A stretch of DNA of 64,000 nt, from the NCBI GenBank assembly GCA_033297075.1, contig MU858049.1, positions 558,001 to 622,000 on the forward strand. Reading direction: 5' to 3'. Below the pieces are notes generated by a model. The model saw only the letters and a program-made list of their open reading frames with translations, did not search any database and had not been told where the DNA came from. Made by a program: the position numbers and the translations under genes. Every line of letters starts with the position of its first letter. Position 1 is the stretch's first letter. Shown here one piece after another: positions 1-11,186 of the stretch. Source of the DNA: Rhypophila decipiens. Lineage: Eukaryota; Ascomycota; Sordariomycetes; Sordariales; Naviculisporaceae.

Positions 1-751
1 CGGCTTTCTCACGCTCTTTGGCACAGCCTGGGGCGAGACACCTGACCGATGCCAATTCGCCCTTCTCGATGGCATCATTGTAAAAATCCTGCAGACAATG
101 CACACAAAAGACATGCCCACAATCCATCATCTTGTGGCATGCAGAGCCTTTCTTGGGATCAAGACACACGCCGCATTCAAACGTCTCCCGCTCAAAGGCG
201 GCACGCCTCGCCTGGATATCGTAGTCGAGAATAGAGATCTTGTGTTGGCCGTCAACTTCGAGGGTGCCGCTATCACCAACCAACCCAAAGACCTCCTCAG
301 CAGCTTGCTGGACATGATCAATGTAGGTGAAGCCTACCATGTCCCTCCCCAGCTCTTCCCATAGTCGTGGTGCATCATCCTGTAGCTTCTGGATGGTCTC
401 CAGGGGTAACCATGGGGGCGTCGTTGTGACAGTTACTTTTGGTGGCTTTTCGGTGGGATAGCCAGGCCCGAATGCTATCTCCAGGTGCACAGGAGGTAAA
501 TGAGCCAGTTCTTGCTGGTCGACCAAATTGTGGCCACCTTCAACATCGTGGGGGTGGCCGTTGGGCTGCACTGGTTGGGTAGGCTGTTCGGCGGCAGGGA
601 AGGATACAATCACCGCCTTGGATGGGGTGACGGGGACATCGAGGGCGATGGTATAACGGTCGCCGGGATGTACTTGCTGGATCTCGGGGTATATGGCGGA
701 CAGGGAGCTGAGTTCGACATCTCGGGCGTCGTCTGAGTCGTCGAGATCCAT
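1..751 (-). CDS. itt1: RWD-RBR E3 ubiquitin ligase, Itt1/RNF14-like (3' end outside window)
   Basis: The frame is open from an ATG at 751 down to base 1, giving the first 250 residues without an intron; the C-terminal part lies beyond the window. Residues about 5-165 read as an RWD domain (acidic start MDLDDSDD, then a typical LSAIYPEI strand and a FGPGYPTEKPP turn). From Cys193 a RING1 begins: ECGVC, then CGHVFCVHC and a further CLAPGCA. RWD followed by RING is the order in RNF14 and yeast Itt1, RING-between-RING ligases in which RING1 recruits the E2 and a later cysteine carries ubiquitin. The IBR and catalytic RING2 are not visible here, so the RBR assignment is an inference from this order. 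The gene is divergent from the dolichyldiphosphatase gene. Confidence 0.85.
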   Translation of the reverse strand, partial: MDLDDSDDARDVELSSLSAIYPEIQQVHPGDRYTIALDVPVTPSKAVIVSFPAAEQPTQPVQPNGHPHDVEGGHNLVDQQELAHLPPVHLEIAFGPGYPTEKPPKVTVTTTPPWLPLETIQKLQDDAPRLWEELGRDMVGFTYIDHVQQAAEEVFGLVGDSGTLEVDGQHKISILDYDIQARRAAFERETFECGVCLDPKKGSACHKMMDCGHVFCVHCLQDFYNDAIEKGELASVRCLAPGCAKEREKA

Positions 752-1944
752 CTGATGTGACCTTGCAGTCTGGTTTGTGTTTCGTCACGTTCGCAGCTAT
801 ATGGAACAGAAGCCAAGCAAACGCAAGTCCAGCGAGGGAGTTATTCCGGCAGTTGTTGAGGGTTCGTTAGTTGCCGAACTCGCCGTCTGAGTGGCTCAAG
901 AGGTGTGATGTTTTGTGTGTTTTGTTCACCGGCGACAAGACAGCGCTCATGAGGCAAGCACGTTCAACTTGGCTTCTGATGGCGATCCCGAGGGGTGCCC
1001 CTTTCTTCTAGAACACGCGGGTTACGGAATGGCTGACATATCTCCGGGACAAGCCTAAAGCCTTTAAACGACAGGCAGAGGGGCAAAAGCTTATATAATA
1101 AATAATTAAAAGGTTTGGTGAAGTTTGCTAAGGTGGGTTGGGGGCAAACTTTAGCTTTTATCACCTTCCCTATCCGCAGCCTTTCGGTCCTCAGGTGTTG
1201 TCCTCAGTGGTTGGTCGTTGTTGTCATGGTCCGCTGATGACTCGACTCGCCGGTAGGATGCCGTTAAACCAGCCGGCTAACCCCGCAGTGTGGGGCGGCT
1301 CAGCTCATACATGAGATACCTTCTGTACGTATTGTGTATTCCGAGGGCATCGGACTCCTTGTAACAGCTGGTCAGCCTTGGCCCTCATTGTTGGACTGAG
1401 CAAGAAAAATATCTCCTAGTCTGCGGCTTATGAGAACTGTTACTTTGTTTTATATCGGCTTGGTCGATGTCGAATTATGAACAACACAAACATGATTGGA
1501 TCCACGGGATCATTGTCACGGTCCGGAATACGTGTATTGCGTATGGCAGTGTATTCTGCTGAAGCAGAGCAGTGAGCCGATTGGACGCCCCACGGCCGCT
1601 TTCACCCTCCACGTGTAGCCTTACGCCTGACCAGAACCCCTTGCAGCATTCCGACAGTTCACACTTGTTTTTCGAGCCACCAGACCCTGCAGCTTCAACG
1701 GTATTCAACAGACGACCGCAAGCCACAACCGATGACCAAATAACGAGGGCTCACCATTCATATGCGGAGGCAGACAGCAGACGAAAACAATATACCCTCC
1801 CTTCCATAATTCCGACGAACCCCGCGATGCAACCTTGACGGCCCAAATCTTTTCCGAGCGACGGAGAAACACGATATCCCTAAAAGTCAACCTGTTTATG
1901 ATTATTGGTACCAGGAATTGAAGATTACAAGAAAGGAACAAAAA
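752..1944. other. Intergenic region between divergent itt1 and dolichyldiphosphatase genes
   Basis: About 1.2 kb without a convincing coding frame. It should hold both promoters. There is an AT-rich patch around 1090-1112. I see no RNA gene or repeat. Confidence 0.6.
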
Positions 1945-2904
1945 ATGGCAGATGACGTTACCCCCTTGGCCTCTCTGTCCCTGACACACGTCTACTACGT
2001 ACGTTCCTCTCTCCCACCAACACCAATTCGCAATGTACAGCCAAGCTAACACGCATAACAGAACCCCGATGACCCCGTATCCCTCCTCTGCGCGTGGCTC
2101 GCCCTCGTCCCACAAGCTCTCTGCGTCGTCTACGTGACTCTAATATGGAGCACGCGAGAAGCCGAAGTAGGCCTCATGTTCGCGGGCCAGCTAGCCTGCG
2201 AGGCCGTCAACTTTATCCTAAAACGACTCATCAAAGAAGAACGGCCCGCGCGGATTCACAAGACCGGAAAGGGGTACGGGATGCCCAGCTCGCATGCGCA
2301 GTTTGTCTTTTTCTGGGCAGTCGCGCTGGGCCTGTTTTTGCTGGCGAGACACAAGCCGATCTCTGCCTCAAAGAATAAAAATACAAGATCGAATGCGAGG
2401 CCGCAAGACGGAATTGGCCCATCATCAGTCTCGAACCAAATAACCTACTACTATAGGTACTACAAAGACGCGCCCGCACCATTAACAGCCATAACGGCTG
2501 ATATTGAGAGATTTGCTCATGAGCCATGGTCGTTTGCGCAGCGGTCGCTAGCGAGCTTCTGCGCCTTGGTTCTCGCGGCATTGGTAGCCTGGAGCAGGGT
2601 CTATCTCGGCTATCACACTCCCAAGCAGGTTTTGGTGGGCTGTCTGGCGGGTGTTCTCAGCGCAGTGGCCTGGTTCGGGATCACATATGTGGTTCGGCAA
2701 ACGGGATTGTTGGCCTTCGCGCTGGATCTGCCTGTGGCCAGGTGGTTCAGACTCCGCGATCTCGTGGTGGAGGAGGATCTCTGCCAGGCTGGCTGGGAGA
2801 AGTGGGAGAGCAGGAAGGGCGTCCAGGCTGCTAATGACGATAAAGATGCGCAAGAGAGGAGGAATGTTAAACAGCAAGGGAAAGTCAAATCAAAGGCATC
2901 TTAG
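1945..2904 (+). CDS. cax4: Dolichyldiphosphatase (PAP2 family)
   Basis: Exons 1945-1998 and 2062-2904, protein 298 residues; the 63-nt intron has a GTACGT donor and a CTAAC branch site. The enzyme hydrolyses dolichyl diphosphate to dolichyl phosphate on the ER lumen side, recycling the lipid carrier of N-glycosylation. The three PAP2 signature motifs are present: KRLIKEERP, then MPSSHAQF, then SRVYLGYHTPKQV. The last has Q where general PAP2 enzymes have D, as is usual for dolichyldiphosphatases. Several hydrophobic segments flank these motifs. A loop of roughly 60 residues between motif 2 and motif 3 (around the YYYRYYKD stretch) is longer than I would expect; it stays in frame. The C-terminus is charged and probably cytosolic. 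Confidence 0.9.
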
Positions 2905-3851
2905 TGGAGGGTTGGCTTCCTGGTGATTTGGATAACACCTGGATAGATGGAGCGTTGAAGATGGCCGGACGGAAAATAGATCATACCCTGTACTATTCCC
3001 AGCTCAGAATTTGACATGAATTTTGGTTTCCTCTTTTATTTCCAATTACGGCACTGATTGTGTTCGAGGAGGCATTAGTCCTTCTCGTAGGCTTCAAACA
3101 AGACCGAGGGAAACCATCATAATCGTCTTGCCTTGCGCCTAGATCAGTGGCTTCATATGTCAGCCTACTTGTCAGGTCTAAAGACTAGGGCCATTCGAGC
3201 TCACAAGTACTGGCTAACGTATGCCAGTGTTCTTGCAACGGGTAACCATACTGAGAACCATCACTTTGTCCCCAGAGTAAGTACTGACACAAATTGATAC
3301 GTGTATTTGACGCTTAATACAGTAATGCCATGTATTCCGTACATGCACGGTGCACTACCCCTGAAACAGTGAAAATCATTGGGGCCGAAGCTGGCAGCAC
3401 AAACCAGGCGGCCAATCAGAACCCTTAACCCCACGTCTCTTGCCGCCCAAGGCTGCTGAAGCTCCCCAAGGTTAAAGTTACGGTTGGCGATTGTTCAGAT
3501 AACTGCAACTCCCGTCCTTCATAAGCTTATCGGAAAGGAATCTGACAAAACTCAAACATGGTCAGATCGGATGACTAAATCACAGACAGCGGATGAACCT
3601 TGAGGTCGCTTAATAGCAGGGCGCATATAACGAACCCGACACCCCACGTCCGCAATTCACGATCCACGACGCGAAAGGGAATCAAGAAAACCACGGCGAC
3701 TTGTTCACATCGAAACCCGAAAATGAACAGACTGAGTCCCAGATTGAGCGTCTGTTCTGCTAGTTATTAGGCTCCCGCCGAGAACCCTGCCCGTTCCCCA
3801 CACCGGAATCACTCCGGGCTCCAAAGCGGCAGTTCTTGGGTAGCGCGAAAC
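2905..3851. other. Intergenic region upstream of ham-2
   Basis: Holds the 3' flank of the dolichyldiphosphatase gene and the promoter and leader of ham-2. The leader contains a 15-codon upstream reading frame at 3723-3770, listed separately. No other gene seen. Confidence 0.6.
3723..3770 (+). promoter_or_regulatory. Possible uORF in the ham-2 leader
   Basis: ATG at 3723, 15 codons, TAG at 3768-3770, ending 81 nt before the ham-2 ATG. It is out of frame with nothing downstream and would be translated first if transcription starts upstream of 3723. The transcription start is not known from sequence alone. Confidence 0.4.
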
Positions 3852-6800
3852 ATGAACGCTCTCTGGCAACGATCCTCGGCCTCCATAGGCGGAGAGGGCG
3901 GCGATGGAAAATCCAACGAACAGAATCCTTCGGCTGCCCAGGTTGACGGGGGCAATAGCAGTTCGGTAGAAAGCGAAATTGCTCCCAACCCACCGCCCGC
4001 AGTCCCCGACGCTCCTCCGGCCCCGCTAAGCCGCCCACCGCTCCAGCGCAACCAAACACCACAAGCGCCTCCGCCTCCGATGCCCGCAGCACCAGCGCCA
4101 TCGCTCCCTATGTCGTCCAACAATGGATTCGAGAATCAGCAACAACAGGCGCAGCCGGCGGCGCCCCAACAACAGCCACAGCAACCTTCGACCCAAAATC
4201 CTCCCGACTCGCTCTCCCTGGCCCAGCTACGCCGGATAGTGGCCGAGTTCCCGCGCACCGAGCCCATAGCCTACGACTACGTATATACAGACATGGGACC
4301 GATCGAGGAAGAGATTGACGAATGGTTCATGTACAACTTTTGGCAGTGGGTTCGTCTCAACGCGGCCAACAGGGCCTTTCACAGCACTTGGGGACGTTTA
4401 TTCGCCGGAACGCAGACCACGACAACGGACCGTGGCCACCAGGTCAGATGGGACGATGTCTCTCTGGAGGACAAAAAGCGGTTCGTCAAGTGCGCGCTGG
4501 ACGATATGCAGAAGACAGGAGACAAGACTGCCCGGGGCGAGGGAATCGGGACCCTTGTTTACTTGGTTCTCGGAAGGTGGACTGAGACAGTCAAGCCGGG
4601 GAGTCTCCCGAGGGTCTTTGGTGATGCTGGGAAATCAGCCAAGTCGGCTGCTTCGAGAGCTCAGCTAGATGCCATGAAAGAGGGCGTCGAGTTGTTGGCT
4701 GAGTGTGGAGGTATCCAGCTGGTGTGGGACGAAATGAGGGCTGCCTTTGAGCCCTTCTGGGCCGACGAGGCGCAGCAGAATCTTCAGCTGCTCGCCGAAG
4801 AGCTGATCCATCTGATGACCATCATGTTCATGGCGATGCAGGAAGCCTTGGACGATCCGGAGGGCTTGGCGTCGGTAAGATCAGCTCTGCTTGCTCTGAA
4901 TCCGGCTCTTGTCCACTTTATGCTCCATGCTACGGCCAGACTCAGGTGGGACGAGGCCTGCATTCTGCCCCAGACCCAGGTCTTCTTACTCTTCTGGAAG
5001 TCGATCCTCGTCGTGTTTGGCGGCACGAAAGAGATTGCAGAAACCAAAAAGGCTGTGGCTGAGATGATCACCGACGACGAGAATAAAGCCAAAGAAGTCA
5101 TCACTGCGTCTCCCCTCGACTATCATGTATTTCGACAGGAGATTGTTTCCAAATACCCGGCCTATATCCCACCTCAACCAGCCATTCCGCTCGAAGCCGA
5201 GCAGACCTCTATCCTCCCCCAGCTTCCCAATCACCCGGTCCGAAACAAGGGTGCCAACGACCTCATCCCTGCCCAAGGCCAATCGGGCGGAGCGTCTATC
5301 CTGCATCAGCCAGTGCACATCGCCACACCAGCACCCTCGCCGCCGCCGAGTCCGGGGGTCGGCGGCAAAGGCGGGAAAAAGCAGAATTACCAGACGAATC
5401 AGAACTTTCCCTTCATGTACCCGCCGTTAGACGCCACGAGCAACAGCGCCGGCGGGAAGGGCGGAGCGGGCTTGCAGGATATACTGGTGGGCAGAAGATG
5501 GGAAGGGAGCGACGTCCCGGCATCGATTTTGGAAGCTGGCGAGCTGTTTTCTAAGCGGGTTCGAATGACGCGCGCCACGAGACAGCTGTGGGATGAGCGG
5601 GAGAGGTTCCTCAAGTCTGAACGTGGGTGGGAGGGCGCAGACGAGGACCTGATCGATGAACTTGATCTGTCGTCTCTCACGCTGGAGGAGAAGGAGGAAT
5701 TGGGGCTGAATAAGGAAGGCACTGGTCGTGATCGGGACGCTGGTCCTAAAGTTGATACTGGGCCGAGGGAAGTCGATGCTGCGACGAGGGAGCGTCTTGT
5801 GGCTATTGAGGAGTTTTACGTGAGTCTGTCCCCGTTGCCCCTTTTAGGCGACTAACTCTGGCTGACACACGATGGCGGTCCTTGCAGAGAGAGGCGCTGC
5901 CCCATCTTCAATCGCTGGTAATTGTGCTACTAAAGGCCATCGTGGCAATCGCTAGCAACTTGGTCACCCCGGCCCAGAACGGGGCTCAACAGCAGCAGCA
6001 ACAAGCCGTTCCTGGCGCTCCTGGGGCGCAGAACGTCCGTCCTAATGGTGCCGGGCCTGGACAAGGAGCTCCCAACGGTGTTAATGGTGCTGGTCCTAAG
6101 GGAGATCTCATGTCGCCGTCAGACAGTGATGTCGATGAGGCAAGGAGTAGGGAAATTGCCGCCAAGGCGGTGACGGGAATCTTGATTATGCTGTTGAAGT
6201 GGCTGAAGATCTCTCGTATGTTTACCCTCGTTCATTTCCTTGATTGACTATTGGCTGAAATTCGGGCTCCAACTAATCAACCTGCCTAGATGTCCTCAAA
6301 TTCGAATACCTTACACAGCTCTTGCTCGACTCCAACTATCTACCCTTGGTCTTGAAACTGTTTGCCCTCCAAGACGTCCAGCAGGTGGTAGAGAGCAAGA
6401 CAGATCGCATCGAGAACAGGTAAGATCTCACCGCTCGTACATGTCTTCTCACTTCCCGCTGTTGCGCCACAATTTAACACAACATCTTCCTCGTTAGCTT
6501 CTTCTACTTCTGCGGTTCTCGAGCAGGCGCCATCCCCAACTCGGGAATTCCAAACCCAACAGCAACCGAGTTCTCCGACATGAGTGACGAGGACGATGCT
6601 GCTCCCCCTCCAATCAGACGCACCCGCTCACCTACCGCCGGCGAACCTATTTCTCAGCAACAATCCCAATCTAATCTCCCCGGAGCAACCGCCGCCGCCG
6701 GCCAAGGCAGCATCACAGCTCCATCAACAACCAATGCCTCCACAGCCTCTCGTCCAGAGGTAGACGAACTAGGCTACCCCGTGAACCCCCTCCCCCAAGA

Positions 6801-7491
6801 ACCGATTACCGAATTCTCGCGCCGAAATTTCTACTCCCTAATCAACTACCTCCGCGTGATGCAAAAGATTTGCAAGCACAAGGCCCATCGTAACCTGCTG
6901 ATGGTGCAATATAAATCCTCCAACATCCTCCGCAAATCCCTCAAAGTGCCCCAGCAAGAACTGCGCTTGTACACGCTCAAGATATTTAAAAACCAAGTCC
7001 CGTACTGCGGACGAAAGTGGCGACAGAGCAACATGCGCGTAATTACAGCCGTGTATCTGCACTGTCGGCCAGAACTGCGAGATGAGTGGCTAGCCGGTTC
7101 GGACGTCGATGCCGAAGTCGAAGAGGCGCTGCCTTTGGAACAGGCGCTGAGGAGTCTGACGCATTGGTTCAACGTCCAGGGATATCCCGAACGGATGGGG
7201 AGTGATGTGCGAGAAGCGATCCGGGAGGAGAGAGATTTCTTTGTGAGGGAGCTGGACAAGATTGATTGGAATTGGGCGGATGTTCTCAGTGGTGGGTTGG
7301 GTGCTGGTTTTGAGGGACCTGGTATGATGCAGCAGCAGCAGCAGCAGCAGGGGGTGGATCCTGATATTGGTGCGCAACATCAGGGCGGCGGGATGATGAT
7401 GAATGGGAACGGGATGATGATGATGATGCAGGGGCAGGGGCAGGGGCAGGGACAGCCACCACAGGGTAGGGAGTGGGAGGAAGGTTGGTAG
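3852..7491 (+). CDS. ham-2: STRIPAK subunit HAM-2 / PRO22 / Far11 homologue
   Basis: Exons 3852-5819, 5888-6215, 6290-6419 and 6498-7491; protein 1139 residues. Far11-family proteins (N1221 N-terminal and DUF3402 C-terminal domains) are components of the striatin-interacting phosphatase and kinase complex; in Neurospora and Sordaria they are needed for hyphal fusion and fruiting-body development. The N-terminal 120 residues are a Pro/Gln-rich low-complexity tail. The N1221 core begins about LRRIVAEFPRTEPIAYDYVYT and includes EEEIDEWFMYNFWQWVRLN. The phase-1 and phase-2 junctions at 6215/6290 and 6419/6498 rebuild the conserved HVLKFEYLTQLLLDSNYLPL and FFYFCGS motifs, which supports the splice sites. 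The C-terminus ends in Q, M and GQ repeats from simple-sequence DNA. Introns are 68, 74 and 78 nt. Confidence 0.92.
7330..7454 (+). repeat. Coding microsatellites in the ham-2 C-terminus
   Basis: Inside the last ham-2 exon: a CAG run encoding Gln (7330-7350), ATG-rich runs encoding Met (7393-7428) and a GGGCAG-type run encoding alternating Gly and Gln (about 7431-7452). They lie after the conserved domain. Confidence 0.8.
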
Positions 7492-8492
7492 GACCCTCCG
7501 GACCTGACTGGCCTGGACCTGACTGACTTTCCTGACTGACTACCTACGTACTTGGTCATGATTATGATGTGTGTTGTGATAGATTGAGGTGTTCTGGCTT
7601 TGCTGTATGGATCCAGCAGCATCTGATAAGGGGCGTTGAAGCTGATGATGGATTGAACAAAGTGGGTGAGATTGACGCCTCAAGCGTTAGAAGTATATTC
7701 CAAGCGAGCATTCTGTTTCATGTTGATGTAGTAGTATAATTTATACTACATCCAATTCTAGCAATGTCGATGGAAATTTGCAACTTGTTCACTGTGAATA
7801 TGATCAGCTGCTCTGGTTAGGTTATTGTTAAAAGTTATAATAGCCGTCGTAATCCAATTACGACATTCAATTTGTACGAGTATGTTTGCTTGGTGATGAT
7901 GACTTTATGTATCTGTTGCTCATCTCATTTCGGTATACACAAAATAGGGAGGGGGGAGTGATTACATAATCCCTTTCTGCAGGTCAACTAACTATCCATG
8001 TATCTATCCATCATCCCAGACCTAGACCTACTCAGTAGGTATGTCCATAAATTGTTCATTATTCTTTCATTTTCGTGCTTTTGTCCCAAAAGAAAAAGAA
8101 AAATTCCATCGCTTGCTTGCTCCATCCATTTTCACATATTTGGGGTATAAAAGGTTCCTCAAAAAAACCGGACAAGAAAGAAAGGAAAAAGAAAGAAAAT
8201 ATGTGTCGACCCGAACGCGGAAGGGTAAACACCAAACATGACATAGCCGTCGTACAAGATCGTTCAAAAAGGTGGGCGGTTCGGATATGGATGGTGAACT
8301 TGGTGAAACAGATAAAATCCCACGAGTCCAGCTCGTGTAGATCTTCATAATCAGCCACCACCACGATCCCATCCCACGCGGTACAAAGGTAGTCAGTTTC
8401 CCCATCCAGTTCTTTCCTTCCACCGATTGGTCTACCAAGCACAGACCACATCAAGATCAGACCAAACCTGTCGCCGCACCTTCCACTTCCAC

Positions 8493-8512
8493 TGCCTGCC
8501 TGCCTGCCTGCC
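8493..8512. repeat. TGCC microsatellite, five units
   Basis: Five perfect TGCC units in a noncoding stretch. Confidence 0.9.
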
Positions 8513-8760
8513 CGGTGTATATAACCCCGCGAACTGAACCGAACCTTCCATCGGGAGCGGCATGCGAGTGCAAAAAACCAGCGGGCCAAATGGCCTAGCG
8601 GTTCCAAGCGTTGACCATGCCGCTCCCCCCGACCGACCGACAACCCCCCCGCTCCTGCCCAACCGGGCCGTCAATTGGCGGCTGCGAAGCTCTCGAGAGC
8701 ACCTGGGTTCGAGCCGCCAAGCTTACCAGGGTAAAAGACGCCGATAGAGTCTTTTCATAG

Positions 8761-8788
8761 GGGCATGTATTCACACGAATACATGCCC
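8761..8788. repeat. Perfect 12-bp inverted repeat with 4-nt loop
   Basis: GGGCATGTATTC at 8761-8772, loop ACAC, then its exact reverse complement at 8777-8788. It lies 43 bp past the stop codon of the minus-strand transcription factor gene, so it would be in that gene's 3' UTR or just beyond. Confidence 0.85.
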
Positions 8789-8831
8789 TGAACTTTATGC
8801 CAGTCGGTCGGTTCAAATTCTTTTTTTGTTT

Positions 8832-11186
8832 TTACCAGAGAATCTTTTTACTCCTAGTCTTGAGATCCGGCGTGCCAGTGGGTAAACCTCTCGTGCCGAG
8901 TTGGACAACGGCATATCTCTCCCTCAGATCAAACTCGACCGCTCGAACCATGACTCGCTTCTCCTCGGGGATGACTCGGAACTGCTGGGCCTGCTGCTGT
9001 TGCTGCCTGCCAGCCGCAGATGCAGCAAACATGGTGTTTGTCGAAGCCGACGACTCTCGCCGGGTAGGATCCCACCTAGCATTCCCGCCAGGTCCCAATG
9101 CTGCAGTCCCAAAGTCGATGGACCCGTGAACCGGTTGTTGACTAGAAACCGAGGAGCCGCTGGTAGATGGTCGACTAAGAGTAGGCTGTGGGCTCGCAAA
9201 CGGAGTCAACGGGAGGCGAACATCTTCGCTCCCTGCACGACCGGCGTTGTTAAAAGGGCTCAAGGAGTTCGCCGAGTCGTCGACTTCTTCAATCTCGGCA
9301 ATCCACATGGCAATTCGTGCCGTCAGCTCACTATCCCACATGGCCTCTCGTCGAGAACTGCTCCTCAGCAGCTGGATAGCCTGTCTCCGGATAATAGGGT
9401 TGCGACACTTGGTAGCGACGACAAACAAGGGCGGGACGATGCCCATGTCTGCGCTGAAACTAGGCTTGATGTGTTTCGCTGCGTACTCGGCACCAAACAT
9501 TTCGTCGTGGTGGTGGTTATTATTGTGGTGATGATTATTCCTCTTGAGATGGGAACAGAACATGGGATTCGGACAGCGTTTCGCAGCAGCCCTGCGCTCC
9601 TCATCGCCCACCACCTCGGTAGCCAAGTCAACAATGGCCCTGAACTGAGCCGTAAAGGCGTCGAATTGCATCTCGGTGTCGCTAAACGTCATGAGGAATA
9701 AGATCTGCGCCATGATCTGCGACATCTTGAGCACGGCGATTCCCGCCTTCTCTTGGCTGCTGACGCCGGGGCCTGTCCTCGACGTCAGAATGGGCTCAAA
9801 GGCGTCGGACCACATCTCGATGTCGCGCTTGAAGCGGACGCCGTACTGTCGTAGCGACGGGGGAAGGATGCCCATTACACGGTTCTGGACGTGGTTGAAC
9901 ATGGTCTCGGTGAATTTGAAGATGCGTTCGCACAGCTTGTCCCACGCTACCCGGGCTTCGAGGATCGACTCGAAGCGGACTGGCATAGAGGACTGATCGG
10001 ACGGCGGTGACGAGACGGAGGAAGCGCCGCCGTCCGAACCGGGGGAGTGGGCCGTGGTCTCTTGGCTTGCACTCGGCGTCTGCTGGGGTTGGCCTGTCAG
10101 GCGGACTACATAAGGATGGGGAAAATGGAAAGCCATGTCGTAGGATTTGGCTTGGATGGCGAGCCGTGTGAACATCTGGACTAGCTCCTCTTCAACGGGT
10201 TCTTCGGGCTTGGGCGTGAATGATTGTCTCCTCTCTGCGCGTAGCTGATCCAGGAGACCCAGTCCGTTTTGTATTTGCTTGATGGCCTGTCTATGGTCGC
10301 CAATGAACGAGTCGAAGCAAGCCAGCAACACACTCGCCATTAGTCTTGTTCTGTGCGATCTAGAGTCTGCCGAGTTTACCAGCACGAGCGAGTTGCAAGC
10401 ATGTGAGTATTTCTTAACGGCCATCTCCCAGTGCCGAAGCGCGTTGTCGGCGGGGTCATGATAGTGGTCAGATGGTGACCCAGGAGGCGACTCGGTTGAC
10501 TTTTCCAACGTTTTATACAAGGCCCCCAGGGCCACGACAGCATGGCGAATCGAGTCCTCGGAGTGGCATTCCCTCAGTACGGTCCGGGCCCAGAAAGCAG
10601 AGTCGAAGAAGCCCGAGAGCTCATTGGCGGTATGCTCGCGGAAGAGTTGGAAGTATAAGCTCTCCTGTTGGTTAAAAGGTAGGGCAATAGATAAGGGGGT
10701 ACTAGGAGGAGTCATCCGGCTATGATACTTTTGAATCGCCTTCGGCCTCGGCCTTGGGGGGAGGCGGATGGGCTTGTGACCAGGAGGAGGAGGAGTGCTC
10801 TCGGCGACGATGGGTTTTGGAGCAATCCTGATCTCTTCGAAAGGTCTCGCACTCCTCGGGGGTGGCGGGTAACCTGTGCATACTTTCTTGGAACGGATGC
10901 AGTTTGAACATGCTGGTCGTTTCTCGTCGCACTTGATTCTTCTCAGTCTGGGGGTTGGGAGTGGACATTAGTACCTCCATCGTTTGTGGTGACCGCAGAG
11001 AAGACCAGGACTTGGCTGAGCAAGTAAAGGAAAAGGGTACAAGACTAACTTGCAGTTATGACAACCCGTCTTGACTTTTGGTTTGCTTGTCCTTGCGCGC
11101 TTCGGCTTTTGCGCCGGGTCAGCAAGAGCCGTATTAGTGGCTCCGAAGGACCCATTCGGGCCCGTAGCCCCGGATTCCGATGTCAT
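8832..11186 (-). CDS. Zn2Cys6 fungal transcription factor
   Basis: Exons 11186-11050 and 10947-8832 on the minus strand; protein 750 residues. The 102-nt intron (donor GTTAGT) splits a Lys codon inside the zinc cluster, a common place in this family. The binuclear cluster is complete: Cys42, 45, 52, 59, 62 and 69, with basic residues between (KLRRIKCDEKRPACSNC). From about residue 130 the protein matches the fungal-specific transcription factor domain type 2 pattern (YFQLFREHTANELSGFFDSAFW and following helices). The middle has an Asn/His-rich patch (HHHNNNHHH) and the C-terminus a Gln run. An in-frame ATG 23 codons upstream (11255) is an alternative start; I chose 11186 because it is nearer the cluster. 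Target genes cannot be told from the sequence; no biosynthetic cluster adjoins it. Confidence 0.88.

Larger units (their letters stand above)
7492..8831. other. Intergenic region between convergent ham-2 and the Zn2Cys6 gene
   Basis: Holds both 3' ends. It contains an A-rich purine tract (about 8084-8200), a TGCC microsatellite, a C-rich stretch (8630-8660) and a 12-bp perfect hairpin at 8761-8788. The short reading frames here are A-rich or repetitive and unconvincing. Confidence 0.55.

Noticed and set aside
8589..8720. tRNA-like A box (TGGCCTAGCGG) and B box (GGTTCGAGCC)
   Set aside because: The boxes are about 115 bp apart and neither the acceptor nor the T stem pairs, so no tRNA can be folded.
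8675..8720. TTGGCGGCT/AGCCGCCAA 9-bp inverted repeat
   Set aside because: A 9-bp pair at this spacing is expected a few times by chance in 64 kb.
8901..9701. 266-codon plus-strand frame within the transcription factor gene
   Set aside because: It is antisense to a 750-residue Zn2Cys6 protein and has a random composition rich in Arg and Ser.
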